A DNA stretch of 64,000 bases from Acinetobacter qingfengensis. Its GTDB lineage: Bacteria; Pseudomonadota; Gammaproteobacteria; Pseudomonadales; Moraxellaceae. Under the pieces are notes generated by a model. It was not told where the DNA came from. It ran no database searches and saw nothing but the letters and a program-made list of their open reading frames with translations. The stretch covers positions 62,001 through 126,000 of the forward strand of contig NZ_VXKN01000008.1 in assembly GCF_008693185.1 (NCBI RefSeq), written 5' to 3'. Positions 16,503 to 24,977 of this stretch are shown here, piece by piece. The number at the start of each line of letters is the position of its first letter. The stretch's first letter is position 1. The position numbers were made by a program, and so were the translations under genes.

Positions 16503-17411
16503 TTATGCTGCGGAAGGCCGTTCCCAAACATATAAAGTGGCAGGTTCCGGTTCCCATACTTTGGCATTTTCAATATTTGGAAGTTTAGCCAATGCCTGAT
16601 ATTCCGATGCCATAGCAACATAGTCATCAGTTTCAGCCAATACCGCAGGTTTGCAGGCAATTGGATCACGAATAACTGCAAAACCATCGCGAGTACCAAT
16701 GGCAAAGGTAAAAAAGCCATCTAAATCATCTAATGCATGGTTCAGTGCCTGAGCAAGAGTATCGCCTTGCTGTAAACGCCAAGTCAGATAACCTGCTGCA
16801 ACTTCGGTGTCATTTTCGGTTTCAAACTGAATACCTTCACGTTTAAGTTCCTGACGTAAACGGGCATGGTTAGACAGTGAGCCATTGTGTACCAGACATA
16901 GATCTGCACCAGTAGAAAATGGATGGCTACCTTCCATGGTCACTGCACTTTCTGTTGCCATACGGGTATGGCCGATGATATGGCTACCTTTCATTTTCGC
17001 CAGACCGAAGCGTTCAGAAATTTCCGCTGGCAACCCCATACCTTTAAGGATTTCGATGCTTTGTCCAACACTCATAATTTTAAGCTCTGGAGCAATTTCA
17101 CTAATTAACTGGCGAACGACTGCTTCATCTGCTTGTGCTTTGATAACGGCTGCTGTCGCATTTTGAAACCAGTCAAAGCCACTATCCAGTTGTGCCTGAA
17201 GTTTTTCGGCAAAGCCTTGCCAATTAAAATTCTCATCGCTACTTTGTAAAGTCAGTTTCACCCAACCGGACTGTACTTCATCACCATAAATGGCAAAGCC
17301 GGCACTGTCCGGACCACGACCGGTCATCGCTTCCAACATCGGTTCAAACAACTCCCCGATTTTGCTTTCAAGTGCAGGGTTTTTAAGATATAAGCCAACA
17401 ATTCCGCACAT
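16503..17411 (-). CDS. Class II glutamine amidotransferase subunit (MgsA/GlxB type)
   Basis: The 302-residue Ntn-hydrolase begins MCGIVG, with Cys2 as the nucleophile once Met is removed. Further amidotransferase motifs are GHTRMATESAVT, LVHNGSLSNHARLRQEL, and ENDTEVAAGYLTWRL. It would release ammonia from glutamine for the FMN subunit. The ATG at 17411 is chosen because Cys must be residue 2 and because AGGAG lies just before it. It lies between the GlnT/GmaS-type ligase (52 bases away) and the GXGXG subunit, all one direction. Confidence 0.87.
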   Translation of the reverse strand: MCGIVGLYLKNPALESKIGELFEPMLEAMTGRGPDSAGFAIYGDEVQSGWVKLTLQSSDENFNWQGFAEKLQAQLDSGFDWFQNATAAVIKAQADEAVVRQLISEIAPELKIMSVGQSIEILKGMGLPAEISERFGLAKMKGSHIIGHTRMATESAVTMEGSHPFSTGADLCLVHNGSLSNHARLRQELKREGIQFETENDTEVAAGYLTWRLQQGDTLAQALNHALDDLDGFFTFAIGTRDGFAVIRDPIACKPAVLAETDDYVAMASEYQALAKLPNIENAKVWEPEPATLYVWERPSAA

Positions 17412-17463
17412 GGTTTTGCTCCTGTCATTATGTTTTGATCTATTGATCTTGAAATAAACTTTG

Positions 17464-18855
17464 TTAAAAGAATTCGGTATAACGCTGAATTTCCCAGTCG
17501 GACACATGTCGGCTGTATTCCACCCATTCCATACTTTTTTGCTCAATAAACTCATCAATGATGTGATGGCCCAATTGATCACGAAACAATAAATCTGCTT
17601 TTAATGCATCCACAGCTTCTTTTAAAGATTGAGGTAAAGTCGCAATACCTCTTGCTGCAATTTCTTCCAGTCCCAGACTGTAAAGGTTTTCATTACAAGC
17701 TGCCGGTGGTGTCAATTGACGTTCGATTCCATCCAGACCTGCGGCAATGATGGCGGCAGAAACCAAATAGGGATTACAGCCAGCATCCGGCAAACGTAAT
17801 TCGATACGGCCATACGGAATTCGAACCATAGCTGAGCGGTTGTTACCACCATAGGCAATAAATGCCGGCGCCCACGTTGCACCGGATAATGAGCGTCCAA
17901 CGACCAGACGTTTGTAGGAATTGACTGTTGGTGCGCAGAAAGCACACAGTGCCGGACCATGTTCCAATAAACCGGCAATAAAATGATAAGCCAGTTGTGA
18001 TAAGCCCATGCCACTCGAATCACTTGCATCATGAAACAGATTTTTGTTTTCCTCACTGGCAATTGAAAGGTGAAAATGCATGCCATTACCAGCACGTTTT
18101 GGATCCGGTTTCGGCATAAAAGAACAGATCATGCCCAGATCGTTGGCAATTTCCCCGGCCGCCATACGGAAGAAGGTAAACATATCAGCGGAATTCATCG
18201 CATCGCTGTAAGTATAGTTAATTTCGAATTGACCATTAGCATCTTCATGGTCAATCTGATAGATATCAAAACCTACCGGAATTAATGCTTCCGTTAAATT
18301 TTCCAGAAATTTACGTGAACGGGATAAGCCTTTATAGTCATAACAAGGTTTATCCAGTGTGTCAGAATCATCCACCATAATTAGTTTGCCATCTTCTCCA
18401 CGGCGAAACAGGCTAAATTCTGGTTCCAGTCCAGTGTTCAATGTCCAACCTCGCTGTGCCAGTCGTTCAACTTGCTTGCGTAGCACATAACGGCTGTCAT
18501 AAGGATGTGGCTCACCATTAACATAGCCCTCACAAACCACTCGACCATAACCAGGTTGCCATGGTACTGGCATGAGGGTAGATAGATCACCTCTAACCAT
18601 AAAATCCGGTCCGTGTGGTTGCATGCCCATACCAGAAATAGCAAAACCGGCAAAGCCAACACCTGCTTTTTCGATCGCCTCCAGACCAGAGATCGGTACC
18701 GATTTGGTTTTTGCTGCGCCATGGATATCAACGAATTGAGCCAGTACATATTTTAGGTTATATTGCTCAATCACCTGTTGTACTTCTTTTCGGTATCTAG
18801 TCGCTGAGGCTAATGGATTAAGCTCAAGGATAGATGACTTGACTTCTTGCAACAT
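17464..18855 (-). CDS. Glutamine synthetase family ligase, GlnT / gamma-glutamylmethylamide synthetase type
   Basis: The 463-residue glutamine-synthetase fold protein has the N-terminal [20 protein letters not shown] segment characteristic of GlnT and GmaS, the metal-binding GLEPEFSLF and [12 protein letters not shown] motifs, the ATP-site [18 protein letters not shown] and the late [17 protein letters not shown]. It would join ammonia (GlnT) or methylamine (GmaS) to glutamate with ATP; the three MgsABC-like genes downstream favour the amine route but do not prove it. It is the first gene of the operon behind a sigma-54 promoter, divergent from an XRE-cupin regulator. Confidence 0.85.
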   Translation of the reverse strand: MLQEVKSSILELNPLASATRYRKEVQQVIEQYNLKYVLAQFVDIHGAAKTKSVPISGLEAIEKAGVGFAGFAISGMGMQPHGPDFMVRGDLSTLMPVPWQPGYGRVVCEGYVNGEPHPYDSRYVLRKQVERLAQRGWTLNTGLEPEFSLFRRGEDGKLIMVDDSDTLDKPCYDYKGLSRSRKFLENLTEALIPVGFDIYQIDHEDANGQFEINYTYSDAMNSADMFTFFRMAAGEIANDLGMICSFMPKPDPKRAGNGMHFHLSIASEENKNLFHDASDSSGMGLSQLAYHFIAGLLEHGPALCAFCAPTVNSYKRLVVGRSLSGATWAPAFIAYGGNNRSAMVRIPYGRIELRLPDAGCNPYLVSAAIIAAGLDGIERQLTPPAACNENLYSLGLEEIAARGIATLPQSLKEAVDALKADLLFRDQLGHHIIDEFIEQKSMEWVEYSRHVSDWEIQRYTEFF

Positions 18856-18964
18856 GAAAGCTGTACTCCTGCGCTGTCATTTGGATGACTTAATCAAGAT
18901 TCGAACTCTTTATACGGGGAGAAGAGTTAATTTCCTGACAAGAAACTTTATTTACTAATAAGAA

Positions 18965-18980
18965 TGCAATTCCCTTGCCA
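18965..18980 (-). promoter_or_regulatory. Sigma-54 promoter for the GlnT/Mgs-like operon
   Basis: On the minus strand TGGCAA (18980-18975), five bases, then TTGCA (18969-18965) match the -24/-12 consensus at every strongly conserved position with correct spacing. The start codon lies 110 bases downstream. An NtrC-type enhancer was not identified with confidence. Confidence 0.8.
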
Positions 18981-19149
18981 ACTTGTTTTCCGCAATAGCA
19001 TATTTTTATGTTTTTACTTACTTCGCTTTAAAATACTGTTAGATATATTTTTTTCTTATGGTGAATATATGCTAATGTCTGATTTTAGGCTGTTATAGTA
19101 GCGCACGAGCAAGATAACAGACCCAATTTGGTGCGGAGGACGACCTAGA

Positions 19150-19746
19150 ATGAAACAAACCAAATCAGGTTTAAAACTTGAACAATACATTGGCATTCAA
19201 ATTAAACGCCAAAGGCAAGAACAAGGATTAAAATTATCTGAAGTTGCAAATATTTCAGGCATTAGTCAGGGGATGCTGAGTAAAATCGAGAATGCACAGG
19301 TTTCCACCAGTTTAGATACTTTAAGTCGTTTATGTGAAGTATTAGGCATTCCAATGTCCACCTTGTTTAACCAATATGATCAGCAAGAAAGTGAAGCCAT
19401 GTTGGTTAAATCTGGCGAAGGTATGGAAGTCGTTCGCCGTGGTACAGAAAAAGGCCATACCTACCACCTACTTACCCATTCCAGAGGTCCAAAAAAATCT
19501 TTTGAAGCCTATTTGGTATCTATGGATGATGCCAGTGAAGAGTTTCCTACATTTGCACATTCAGGTATTGAATTCCTACATTTACTTGAAGGAGAAATTG
19601 TTTATCGACATGGCCATGAATTATTTCACATGCAGCCTGGGGACAGTTTAACGTTTGAAGGAGATATTCCACACGGTCCTGAAAAGTTGGTCAAGGTTCC
19701 TATCCGTTTATTATCGATCATGAATTATGGTCAACAGGACGATTAA
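19150..19746 (+). CDS. XRE-family regulator with C-terminal cupin domain
   Basis: The 198-residue protein has an N-terminal lambda-repressor-like HTH (residues 13-68: IGIQIKRQRQEQGLKLSEVANIS, then GISQGMLSKIENAQVSTSLDTL) and a C-terminal cupin barrel (about 115-195: HSGIEFLHLLEGEIVYRHG, MQPGDSLTFEGDIPHG). Such regulators (SutR/PuuR type) often control amine, amino acid or C1 metabolism and sense a small ligand through the cupin. Its divergent position makes the GlnT/Mgs-like operon the likely target. GGAGGA lies before the ATG. Confidence 0.92.
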   Translation: MKQTKSGLKLEQYIGIQIKRQRQEQGLKLSEVANISGISQGMLSKIENAQVSTSLDTLSRLCEVLGIPMSTLFNQYDQQESEAMLVKSGEGMEVVRRGTEKGHTYHLLTHSRGPKKSFEAYLVSMDDASEEFPTFAHSGIEFLHLLEGEIVYRHGHELFHMQPGDSLTFEGDIPHGPEKLVKVPIRLLSIMNYGQQDD

Positions 19747-19834
19747 CATCTTGTATCTTTAGGCTGAATAAAATATCTTCAATATAACAATTTTTATCCA
19801 GCTCGATCCTACGCTTCAAAGTGAGGATAACCGT

Positions 19835-21190
19835 ATGCCAACTCTGACACCATTGCATGAAACCTATTGTCGTTGGGATTTAACACCACCTAATCAGGCG
19901 GATATATTTGAAGGCCTCGCCCAACTGGTTACCGTGAATTTACTTGGAATACACGATGTTGTACAATTGATTCATCGTGAAATGTTGTTGAAGAATTTAG
20001 GATTCAATCAGCAAAGAAGTCAGTGGTTGGTCAATAATGCATTGGCACAAAAAACTTTTCGCCAAGGTTATCGCATCATTCAAACCTCCGGCCAGCAACT
20101 TATTGCACCAGCATTACGTCTGGTCAATCAACATCTACCCAATTTGAAACATAAACCGCTTAGCCCAACACAACATGCATTGGTTGGTGCATTAAATGGT
20201 GTGATGGGAAATTTCTTAATTCAACAACAAAATCCTTTAGCACTACCCATGATTTTTTATGATCATTATGGTCAACCACAACATGGAGAACTTGCAGGAC
20301 GAGTGATTATTATGGTGCATGGCTTATGTATGAGCCATTTATCATGGACACAAGGAAATTTTGGTGGAATCGGTGAAAAACTACTGGCCCAACGTGATTG
20401 TAATCTGATGCTCTATCTCAATTACAACTCAGGACGGCGGATTTCTGCTAATGGAAAATCCTTATCTTTATTATTGGAAGATTTGATTTTACGCCATCCC
20501 CGTATCAGCAGCATCGACTTAATTGGTCATTCCATGGGTGGTCTGGTTTGTCGCAGTGCTCTATTTTATGGCAAACAGGATCTGATGCAATGGATGAATA
20601 AGGTTAAAAATATTGTGTGTATTGGCTCCCCTCATCAGGGTGCTGTACTGGAACGTCTGGGTTATATGTTGCAAGATCGCTTAGGACGTTTACCTATGCT
20701 TAATCGTTTGGGACAACTAACCACGATCCGTAGTGATGGTATTCTGGACTTACGCTTTGGCAGTGTTCGGGATGATGACTGGGAGTATGCCAGTATTCGT
20801 ACAGGAGGGAAGGAGGATTCCCGTAAACCTGCACCGATTCCCTCCAAAGTCAATTGCTTTCTCATTGCAGGCAGTATCGCAATGTATCCCGGACAATCCA
20901 AAGCGTTGTCCCTAATTGGAGACTATTTGGTCAGTATACCTAGCGCACTAGGTGAACATCCGAATCCCAAATTAAATCTCAATATTCCTGAGGCAAATAA
21001 AGCAATTTTTTATGGCTTAAATCACATGGAGTTACAATGTAATTCTGCAGTCGCCGAACAAATCGCTCGCTGGTTGTATCCAGATCCACTGAGTACAGCC
21101 AATTGTACAATTGAAGAAACAGCACATAATGCACATCAGCACTTTCAGCATCAAGATATGTATGATCTAGCGGGAATCGTCGAAACCTGA
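19835..21190 (+). CDS. Lipase-like alpha/beta hydrolase
   Basis: The 451-residue protein has an unassigned N-terminal 145 residues, then an alpha/beta-hydrolase domain: oxyanion-type MVHGLCMSHLSW, nucleophile elbow LIGHSMGGLVCRSAL with Ser233, and a likely catalytic His397 in GLNHMELQCNSAV. It resembles PGAP1/LipA-type esterases. There is no obvious signal peptide, so it is probably cytoplasmic or peripherally membrane-associated. The closest roles are lipid or ester hydrolysis; the substrate is unknown. It is followed by mutY after about 80 bases. Confidence 0.8.
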   Translation: MPTLTPLHETYCRWDLTPPNQADIFEGLAQLVTVNLLGIHDVVQLIHREMLLKNLGFNQQRSQWLVNNALAQKTFRQGYRIIQTSGQQLIAPALRLVNQHLPNLKHKPLSPTQHALVGALNGVMGNFLIQQQNPLALPMIFYDHYGQPQHGELAGRVIIMVHGLCMSHLSWTQGNFGGIGEKLLAQRDCNLMLYLNYNSGRRISANGKSLSLLLEDLILRHPRISSIDLIGHSMGGLVCRSALFYGKQDLMQWMNKVKNIVCIGSPHQGAVLERLGYMLQDRLGRLPMLNRLGQLTTIRSDGILDLRFGSVRDDDWEYASIRTGGKEDSRKPAPIPSKVNCFLIAGSIAMYPGQSKALSLIGDYLVSIPSALGEHPNPKLNLNIPEANKAIFYGLNHMELQCNSAVAEQIARWLYPDPLSTANCTIEETAHNAHQHFQHQDMYDLAGIVET

Positions 21191-21271
21191 ATCCGCTTCA
21201 AACGTTAGGTTTTCCCTAGATAAACTGCTATGCTTACCCCAATTTTACTTTTTATATTTGCACAGCCAGTA

Positions 21272-22309
21272 ATGCCAGCGTCCCAAATTTTTGCCAGCAA
21301 TCTTTTAAATTGGTTTGATGTTCATGGTCGACATGATTTACCGTGGCAAATCAAGAATGACCCTTATAAAGTCTGGGTTTCTGAAATTATGCTCCAGCAA
21401 ACTCAAGTCAAAACCGTTTTACAATACTACGCCCGTTTTATTCAACGTTTTCCTGATGTAAAAACACTGGCACATGCAAACTGGGAAGATGTTGCACCTT
21501 ATTGGGCAGGACTAGGTTATTATGCTCGCGCTCGAAATCTGCATAAAGCAGCTCAACAAGTGATTCAACTGGGTGATTTTCCATCCACTCTGGATGGTTG
21601 GATGGCACTTTCGGGCATTGGCCCATCTACAGCTGGGGCATTGATGTCTTTGGGTCTGGGAAAGTTTGGTGTTATTCTGGATGGCAATGTCAAACGGGTG
21701 CTTTCACGTTATTTTGCAATTGCTGGTGACTTAGCCAAGCCTGCACAGGAAAAGCAACTGTGGCAACTGGCAACTGCTCTGGTTCCAGCAGATCGCCATG
21801 CCGATTATACACAAGCCATTATGGATTTAGGTGCAACGGTTTGCACACCTAAAAAACCATTATGTTTGTACTGCCCAATGCAGCAACACTGTCAGGCCTA
21901 TCAGCAAGGTAATGTACTGGATTATCCTGAAAAAAAAGCCAAAAAGACCGTACCTATTAAAACAGCAGATGTTCTTATTCTAGATTATGAAGGACAATGG
22001 CTTTGGCAAAAACGGGAAAATGAAGGGTTATGGGGTGGTTTATACAGTTTACCTATCATCGAAGATGCACAGCAATTTGTACAATGGCAACAACAATGGC
22101 AACTTGAATCCAATATGCAAACAACCATTAAACATCAATTTACCCACTTTACATGGATATTAAATTGTCATAAATTTTCCTTACAAACACAGGATTATCA
22201 AGCTTTGGCAGATTTATTCCATGCCGAATTTTTCTCAGTACAAAAGATGGCGCATTTGGGTATTCCAACGGCTATGCAAAAAGTCATTCAATCCCTACAA
22301 AACAAATAA
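21272..22309 (+). CDS. mutY: A/G-specific adenine DNA glycosylase MutY
   Basis: The 345-residue enzyme removes A mispaired with 8-oxoG. It has the catalytic EIMLQQTQV glutamate helix, the HhH motif LSGIGPSTAGALMSLGLG, catalytic Asp in VILDGNVKRVL, and a C-x6-C-x2-C-x5-C [4Fe-4S] loop (CTPKKPLC, CLYC, CPMQQHC). The C-terminal NUDIX-like domain is present. The frame opens at an ATG 14 codons earlier, but that adds a hydrophobic stretch atypical for MutY; ATG 21272 is preferred although neither has a strong ribosome site. Confidence 0.93.
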   Translation: MPASQIFASNLLNWFDVHGRHDLPWQIKNDPYKVWVSEIMLQQTQVKTVLQYYARFIQRFPDVKTLAHANWEDVAPYWAGLGYYARARNLHKAAQQVIQLGDFPSTLDGWMALSGIGPSTAGALMSLGLGKFGVILDGNVKRVLSRYFAIAGDLAKPAQEKQLWQLATALVPADRHADYTQAIMDLGATVCTPKKPLCLYCPMQQHCQAYQQGNVLDYPEKKAKKTVPIKTADVLILDYEGQWLWQKRENEGLWGGLYSLPIIEDAQQFVQWQQQWQLESNMQTTIKHQFTHFTWILNCHKFSLQTQDYQALADLFHAEFFSVQKMAHLGIPTAMQKVIQSLQNK

Positions 22310-22322
22310 GGATATTTTTAGT

Positions 22323-22883
22323 TTGAATACCTGTACTCAATCACTGTCCATACGTAATTTTGCAATATTATTATGCATCACCGTACTTCTGATTTTATCT
22401 GGTTGCGCCAGTAAAACTGTCAAAAAACCAATTCTGCCGCAACAACAGCTAAAAAATTTACAGCAGCAGACTTTAGCTTCTCGCCTACCAGTTCCGGTAC
22501 AAGGCGTCAATCGTTCCCAATTGACCGATACATGGGGAGCTGCACGCAGTCATGGACGCCGTCATGAAGGGATTGATATTATGGCGGAAAAAGGCACAAA
22601 GGTTTATAGTACAACCAATGGTGTAGTCGCTAGCTTAAAAGACAATAATCTGGGTGGTAAAGTGATCTGGATTATCGGTCCGGCAGGCTCATGGCACTAT
22701 TATGCTCATCTTTCAAAACATAAACGCGGTCTGGAAGAAGGTAATATTGTACGCAAAGGTGACCTGATTGGGTATGTTGGCAATACAGGTAATGCCAGAC
22801 ATACTCACCCACATTTGCACTATGGGCTTTATCTAAGTGGTAAGGGACGTGGTGCGGTTAATCCCTATCCTTATTTAAAATAA
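22323..22883 (+). CDS. M23 (LytM) family peptidoglycan endopeptidase, lipoprotein
   Basis: The LytM domain (about residues 65-186) keeps the zinc ligands: RRHEGIDIMAEKGT (His and Asp) and the HTHPHLHYGLY pair, so it should be an active endopeptidase cleaving peptidoglycan cross-links in the periplasm. The N-terminus carries a lipoprotein signal ending LSGCAS, Cys28. I take the TTG at 22323 as the start because it follows AAGGA and puts the signal peptide at the N-terminus; the nearest in-frame ATG lies inside mutY and would add 34 residues before it. Confidence 0.85.
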   Translation: MNTCTQSLSIRNFAILLCITVLLILSGCASKTVKKPILPQQQLKNLQQQTLASRLPVPVQGVNRSQLTDTWGAARSHGRRHEGIDIMAEKGTKVYSTTNGVVASLKDNNLGGKVIWIIGPAGSWHYYAHLSKHKRGLEEGNIVRKGDLIGYVGNTGNARHTHPHLHYGLYLSGKGRGAVNPYPYLK

Positions 22884-22893
22884 TGAGTCAGTC

Positions 22894-23136
22894 ATGTGTC
22901 TGGAACAACGTCTAATTGAATTTGCCGAATCTGGTAATCAACAAAAAATTATTTTGGCTGATGGACAAATTATACAGGGCTGGATCATGGAAATTAATGA
23001 ACAAGCTTTATTAATCAGTTCCGGTTATAATGATAAATCTGGGAAAGATCACTGGATTAGTTTACCGCTACTACAGCAATCTCAATTACAATACTGGGAT
23101 AATCAACTTAGTAGCTGGCAAGATTTCGTACTGTAA
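22894..23136 (+). CDS. Small protein, possibly Sm-like fold
   Basis: This 80-residue protein starts 10 bases after the M23 gene. No named family is recognised. Its middle reads QKIILADGQIIQGWIMEI, then ALLISSG and WISLPLLQQSQLQYW, which resembles the Sm1 signature of Hfq/LSm proteins (strand, DG turn, GxI, short loop, hydrophobic strand, closing strand). The similarity is by eye. It lacks the Hfq KHA motif, so Hfq-type RNA binding is not implied. The tight spacing suggests translation from the mutY/M23 transcript. Confidence 0.6.
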   Translation: MCLEQRLIEFAESGNQQKIILADGQIIQGWIMEINEQALLISSGYNDKSGKDHWISLPLLQQSQLQYWDNQLSSWQDFVL

Positions 23137-23207
23137 TCCTAAGCCTGCTTTCCTTTTTCATTGATTTTATAAAAGTATCGAATTCATTTTCGGGTCTAGA
23201 TTTATCC

Positions 23208-23855
23208 ATGTTTGGTATTATCCATTTAAGCGCCTATGTCATTGGCACGATTCTAATTATTTTACTGCCCGGTCCCAATTCTCTGTATGTGATGTCAACA
23301 GCATCACGTTATGGACAAAAATCTGGTTATCAAGCCGCCACAGGAGTATTGGTGGGTGATACCATTCTAATGCTACTCACAGTGATTGGCGCAGCATCAT
23401 TATTAAAAGCTGTGCCTGCATTATTTATCATGCTAAAAATCATTGGCGCATTATATCTTGGCTGGTTAGGTATTCAATTGTTCAAGGCTGGGCTGTTGAC
23501 CTGGAAAACACGTCATCATCATCAAGTACAAGATACATCAGTCGATCAGCCTACCGATCATTTTTTTCAAAAAGCTTTAAGTATCAGCTTGCTCAACCCA
23601 AAAGCCATTTTATTCTTTTTGTCTTTTTTTATTCAATTTGTAGATCCAAATTATGCCTATCCTGCGCTAAGTTTTTTTATTCTTGGCCTGATTCTACAAA
23701 TATGTAGTTTCACTTATTTAAGCAGTTTGATTTTTGCAGGCAGTCATCTGGCTCATTTCTTTCGACAGTATACGCTAGTTTCTGTTACAGGCATTCTAAT
23801 GGTTGGCACATTGTTTTTTGGTTTTGCTTTTAAATTGGTATTTTCTACAATATAA
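23208..23855 (+). CDS. LysE/RhtB family amino acid exporter
   Basis: The 215-residue protein has six hydrophobic segments and the LysE-family start IIHLSAYVIGTILIILLPGPNSLYVMSTA, a conserved PGPN in TM1. The segment SISLLNPKAILFFLSFF after a polar loop is the second family landmark. Proteins of this type export amino acids or homoserine lactones; the closest look is LeuE/RhtB, but the substrate is not determined. It is transcribed separately from the upstream cluster. Confidence 0.9.
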   Translation: MFGIIHLSAYVIGTILIILLPGPNSLYVMSTASRYGQKSGYQAATGVLVGDTILMLLTVIGAASLLKAVPALFIMLKIIGALYLGWLGIQLFKAGLLTWKTRHHHQVQDTSVDQPTDHFFQKALSISLLNPKAILFFLSFFIQFVDPNYAYPALSFFILGLILQICSFTYLSSLIFAGSHLAHFFRQYTLVSVTGILMVGTLFFGFAFKLVFSTI

Positions 23856-23914
23856 GACATTTCAATAAAGATTTATATCGTATTATTTTTAGTTACTTTC
23901 ATGCAATTATAGAC

Positions 23915-23992
23915 AAAAAAAAGCTTACCCGAGGGCGGGTAAGCTATGAAAACTTAAATCATAAAGAGAGATTACAGACAACTTCACTGTCT
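23915..23992 (-). ncRNA. Candidate small RNA of about 78 nt
   Basis: On the minus strand a near-consensus promoter (TTGAAA, 17 bases, TATTAT) points to a start near 23992. The predicted transcript opens with a hairpin (CAGACA 23993-23988 with TGTCTG 23980-23975), continues with an unstructured U-rich linker, and ends in a classic terminator: AGCTTACCC and GGGTAAGCT arms (23945-23937 and 23930-23922), then eight Us. No open reading frame of note lies within. The 312-base region between LysE and pncA holds no protein gene. Family unknown. Confidence 0.72.
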
Positions 23993-23998
23993 GAGAAC

Positions 23999-24027
23999 AT
24001 AATATAATCAGCTTGTATTAATTTCAA
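23999..24027 (-). promoter_or_regulatory. Sigma-70 promoter of the candidate small RNA
   Basis: TTGAAA at 24027-24022 and TATTAT at 24004-23999 on the minus strand, separated by exactly 17 bases (24021-24005). An A start site follows 7 bases downstream of the -10. Confidence 0.7.
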
Positions 24028-24167
24028 GCAGTTTCTTAATTTTTATTTAAAATTACTATTTTAATATAAGTTATTCTAAATGATAAATTTTTGCATTTAT
24101 AAAAAATTAATGTGCATGACCAACAAATGTTTTATGCTAATTTTAAGTAAAAAAGAGACTTAAATCT

Positions 24168-24800
24168 ATGCAACCAGATCAATACAGTGCTTTAATTGTT
24201 GTCGATGTTCAAAATGGATTCTGTCCAGATGGCAATTTGGCTGTAGCCAATGGTGATGAAGTTGTGCCTGTAATCAATCATTTGGCACTCTACTTTAACA
24301 ATATTATCATTACACAGGATTGGCACCCTGAAAATCACATTTCCTTTGCCAGTAACCATACCGATCATCAACCCTTTGATCAGATTACACTAGATTACGG
24401 CACACAGATTTTATGGCCTGCTCACTGTATTCAAAATAGTTATGATGCACAATTACACCCTGATTTAAGCCTACCCACTGCACAATTAATTATTCGTAAA
24501 GGATTTCATCAACATATTGACAGTTACTCGGCATTCATGGAAGCAGATCAAAAAACCTCCACGGGTTTAGCTGGTTATTTAAAAGAACGGGAGATTCATA
24601 CTGTATATATTACCGGACTGGCGACTGATTTTTGTGTGGCATGGACTGCTTTGGATGCAATCAAACTGGGATTTAAAACCTATGTCATTGAAGATGCCTG
24701 TCGTGCAATTGATCTGAATGGTTCTTTAAACCTTGCATGGCAAAATATGCTTGATGCCGGAATAGAACGCATCCAATCTCAGCAAATTTTTAAGGTTTGA
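24168..24800 (+). CDS. pncA: Nicotinamidase PncA
   Basis: The 210-residue cysteine hydrolase of the isochorismatase fold converts nicotinamide to nicotinate in NAD salvage. The catalytic triad is visible as Asp13 (IVVDVQNGFCP), the Lys in IRKGF and the Cys in ATDFCVAWTALDA. The metal site DWHPENH is present. Length matches bacterial PncA (about 210). It is transcribed alone and lies just beyond the small RNA promoter, on the other strand. Confidence 0.94.
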   Translation: MQPDQYSALIVVDVQNGFCPDGNLAVANGDEVVPVINHLALYFNNIIITQDWHPENHISFASNHTDHQPFDQITLDYGTQILWPAHCIQNSYDAQLHPDLSLPTAQLIIRKGFHQHIDSYSAFMEADQKTSTGLAGYLKEREIHTVYITGLATDFCVAWTALDAIKLGFKTYVIEDACRAIDLNGSLNLAWQNMLDAGIERIQSQQIFKV

Positions 24801-24890
24801 TGTTAATCAATCAATACAAAAACTTTATTTAGATTTTATTTATTGCTAAAAACTCTAACTTAATAGCGCAATATTTTTTCTCAGCACGCA

Positions 24891-24917
24891 ATGGTAACCA
24901 GCAAAGTAAGTTACCAT
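24891..24917. terminator. Hairpin between convergent pncA and the DUF4198 gene
   Basis: ATGGTAAC (24891-24898) pairs with GTTACCAT (24910-24917). A second stem, GGTGGAT/ATCCACC at 24940-24963, follows. Both lie in the 177-base gap between convergent genes. Neither has a strong T run, so their role as terminators is tentative. Confidence 0.4.
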
Positions 24918-24977
24918 TAAAAATCAGATACCAGATCAAGGTGGATAATATTGTTAATCCACCCGATTCAGGTAAGT

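Noticed and set aside
17412..17582. N-terminal extension of the amidotransferase gene
   Set aside because: The nucleophile must be Cys2, which requires the ATG at 17411, and the extension overlaps the ligase gene.
24940..24963. Second stem between pncA and the DUF4198 gene as a separate terminator
   Set aside because: A 7-bp stem with no T run on either strand is too weak to call alone; it is noted only with the neighbouring hairpin.
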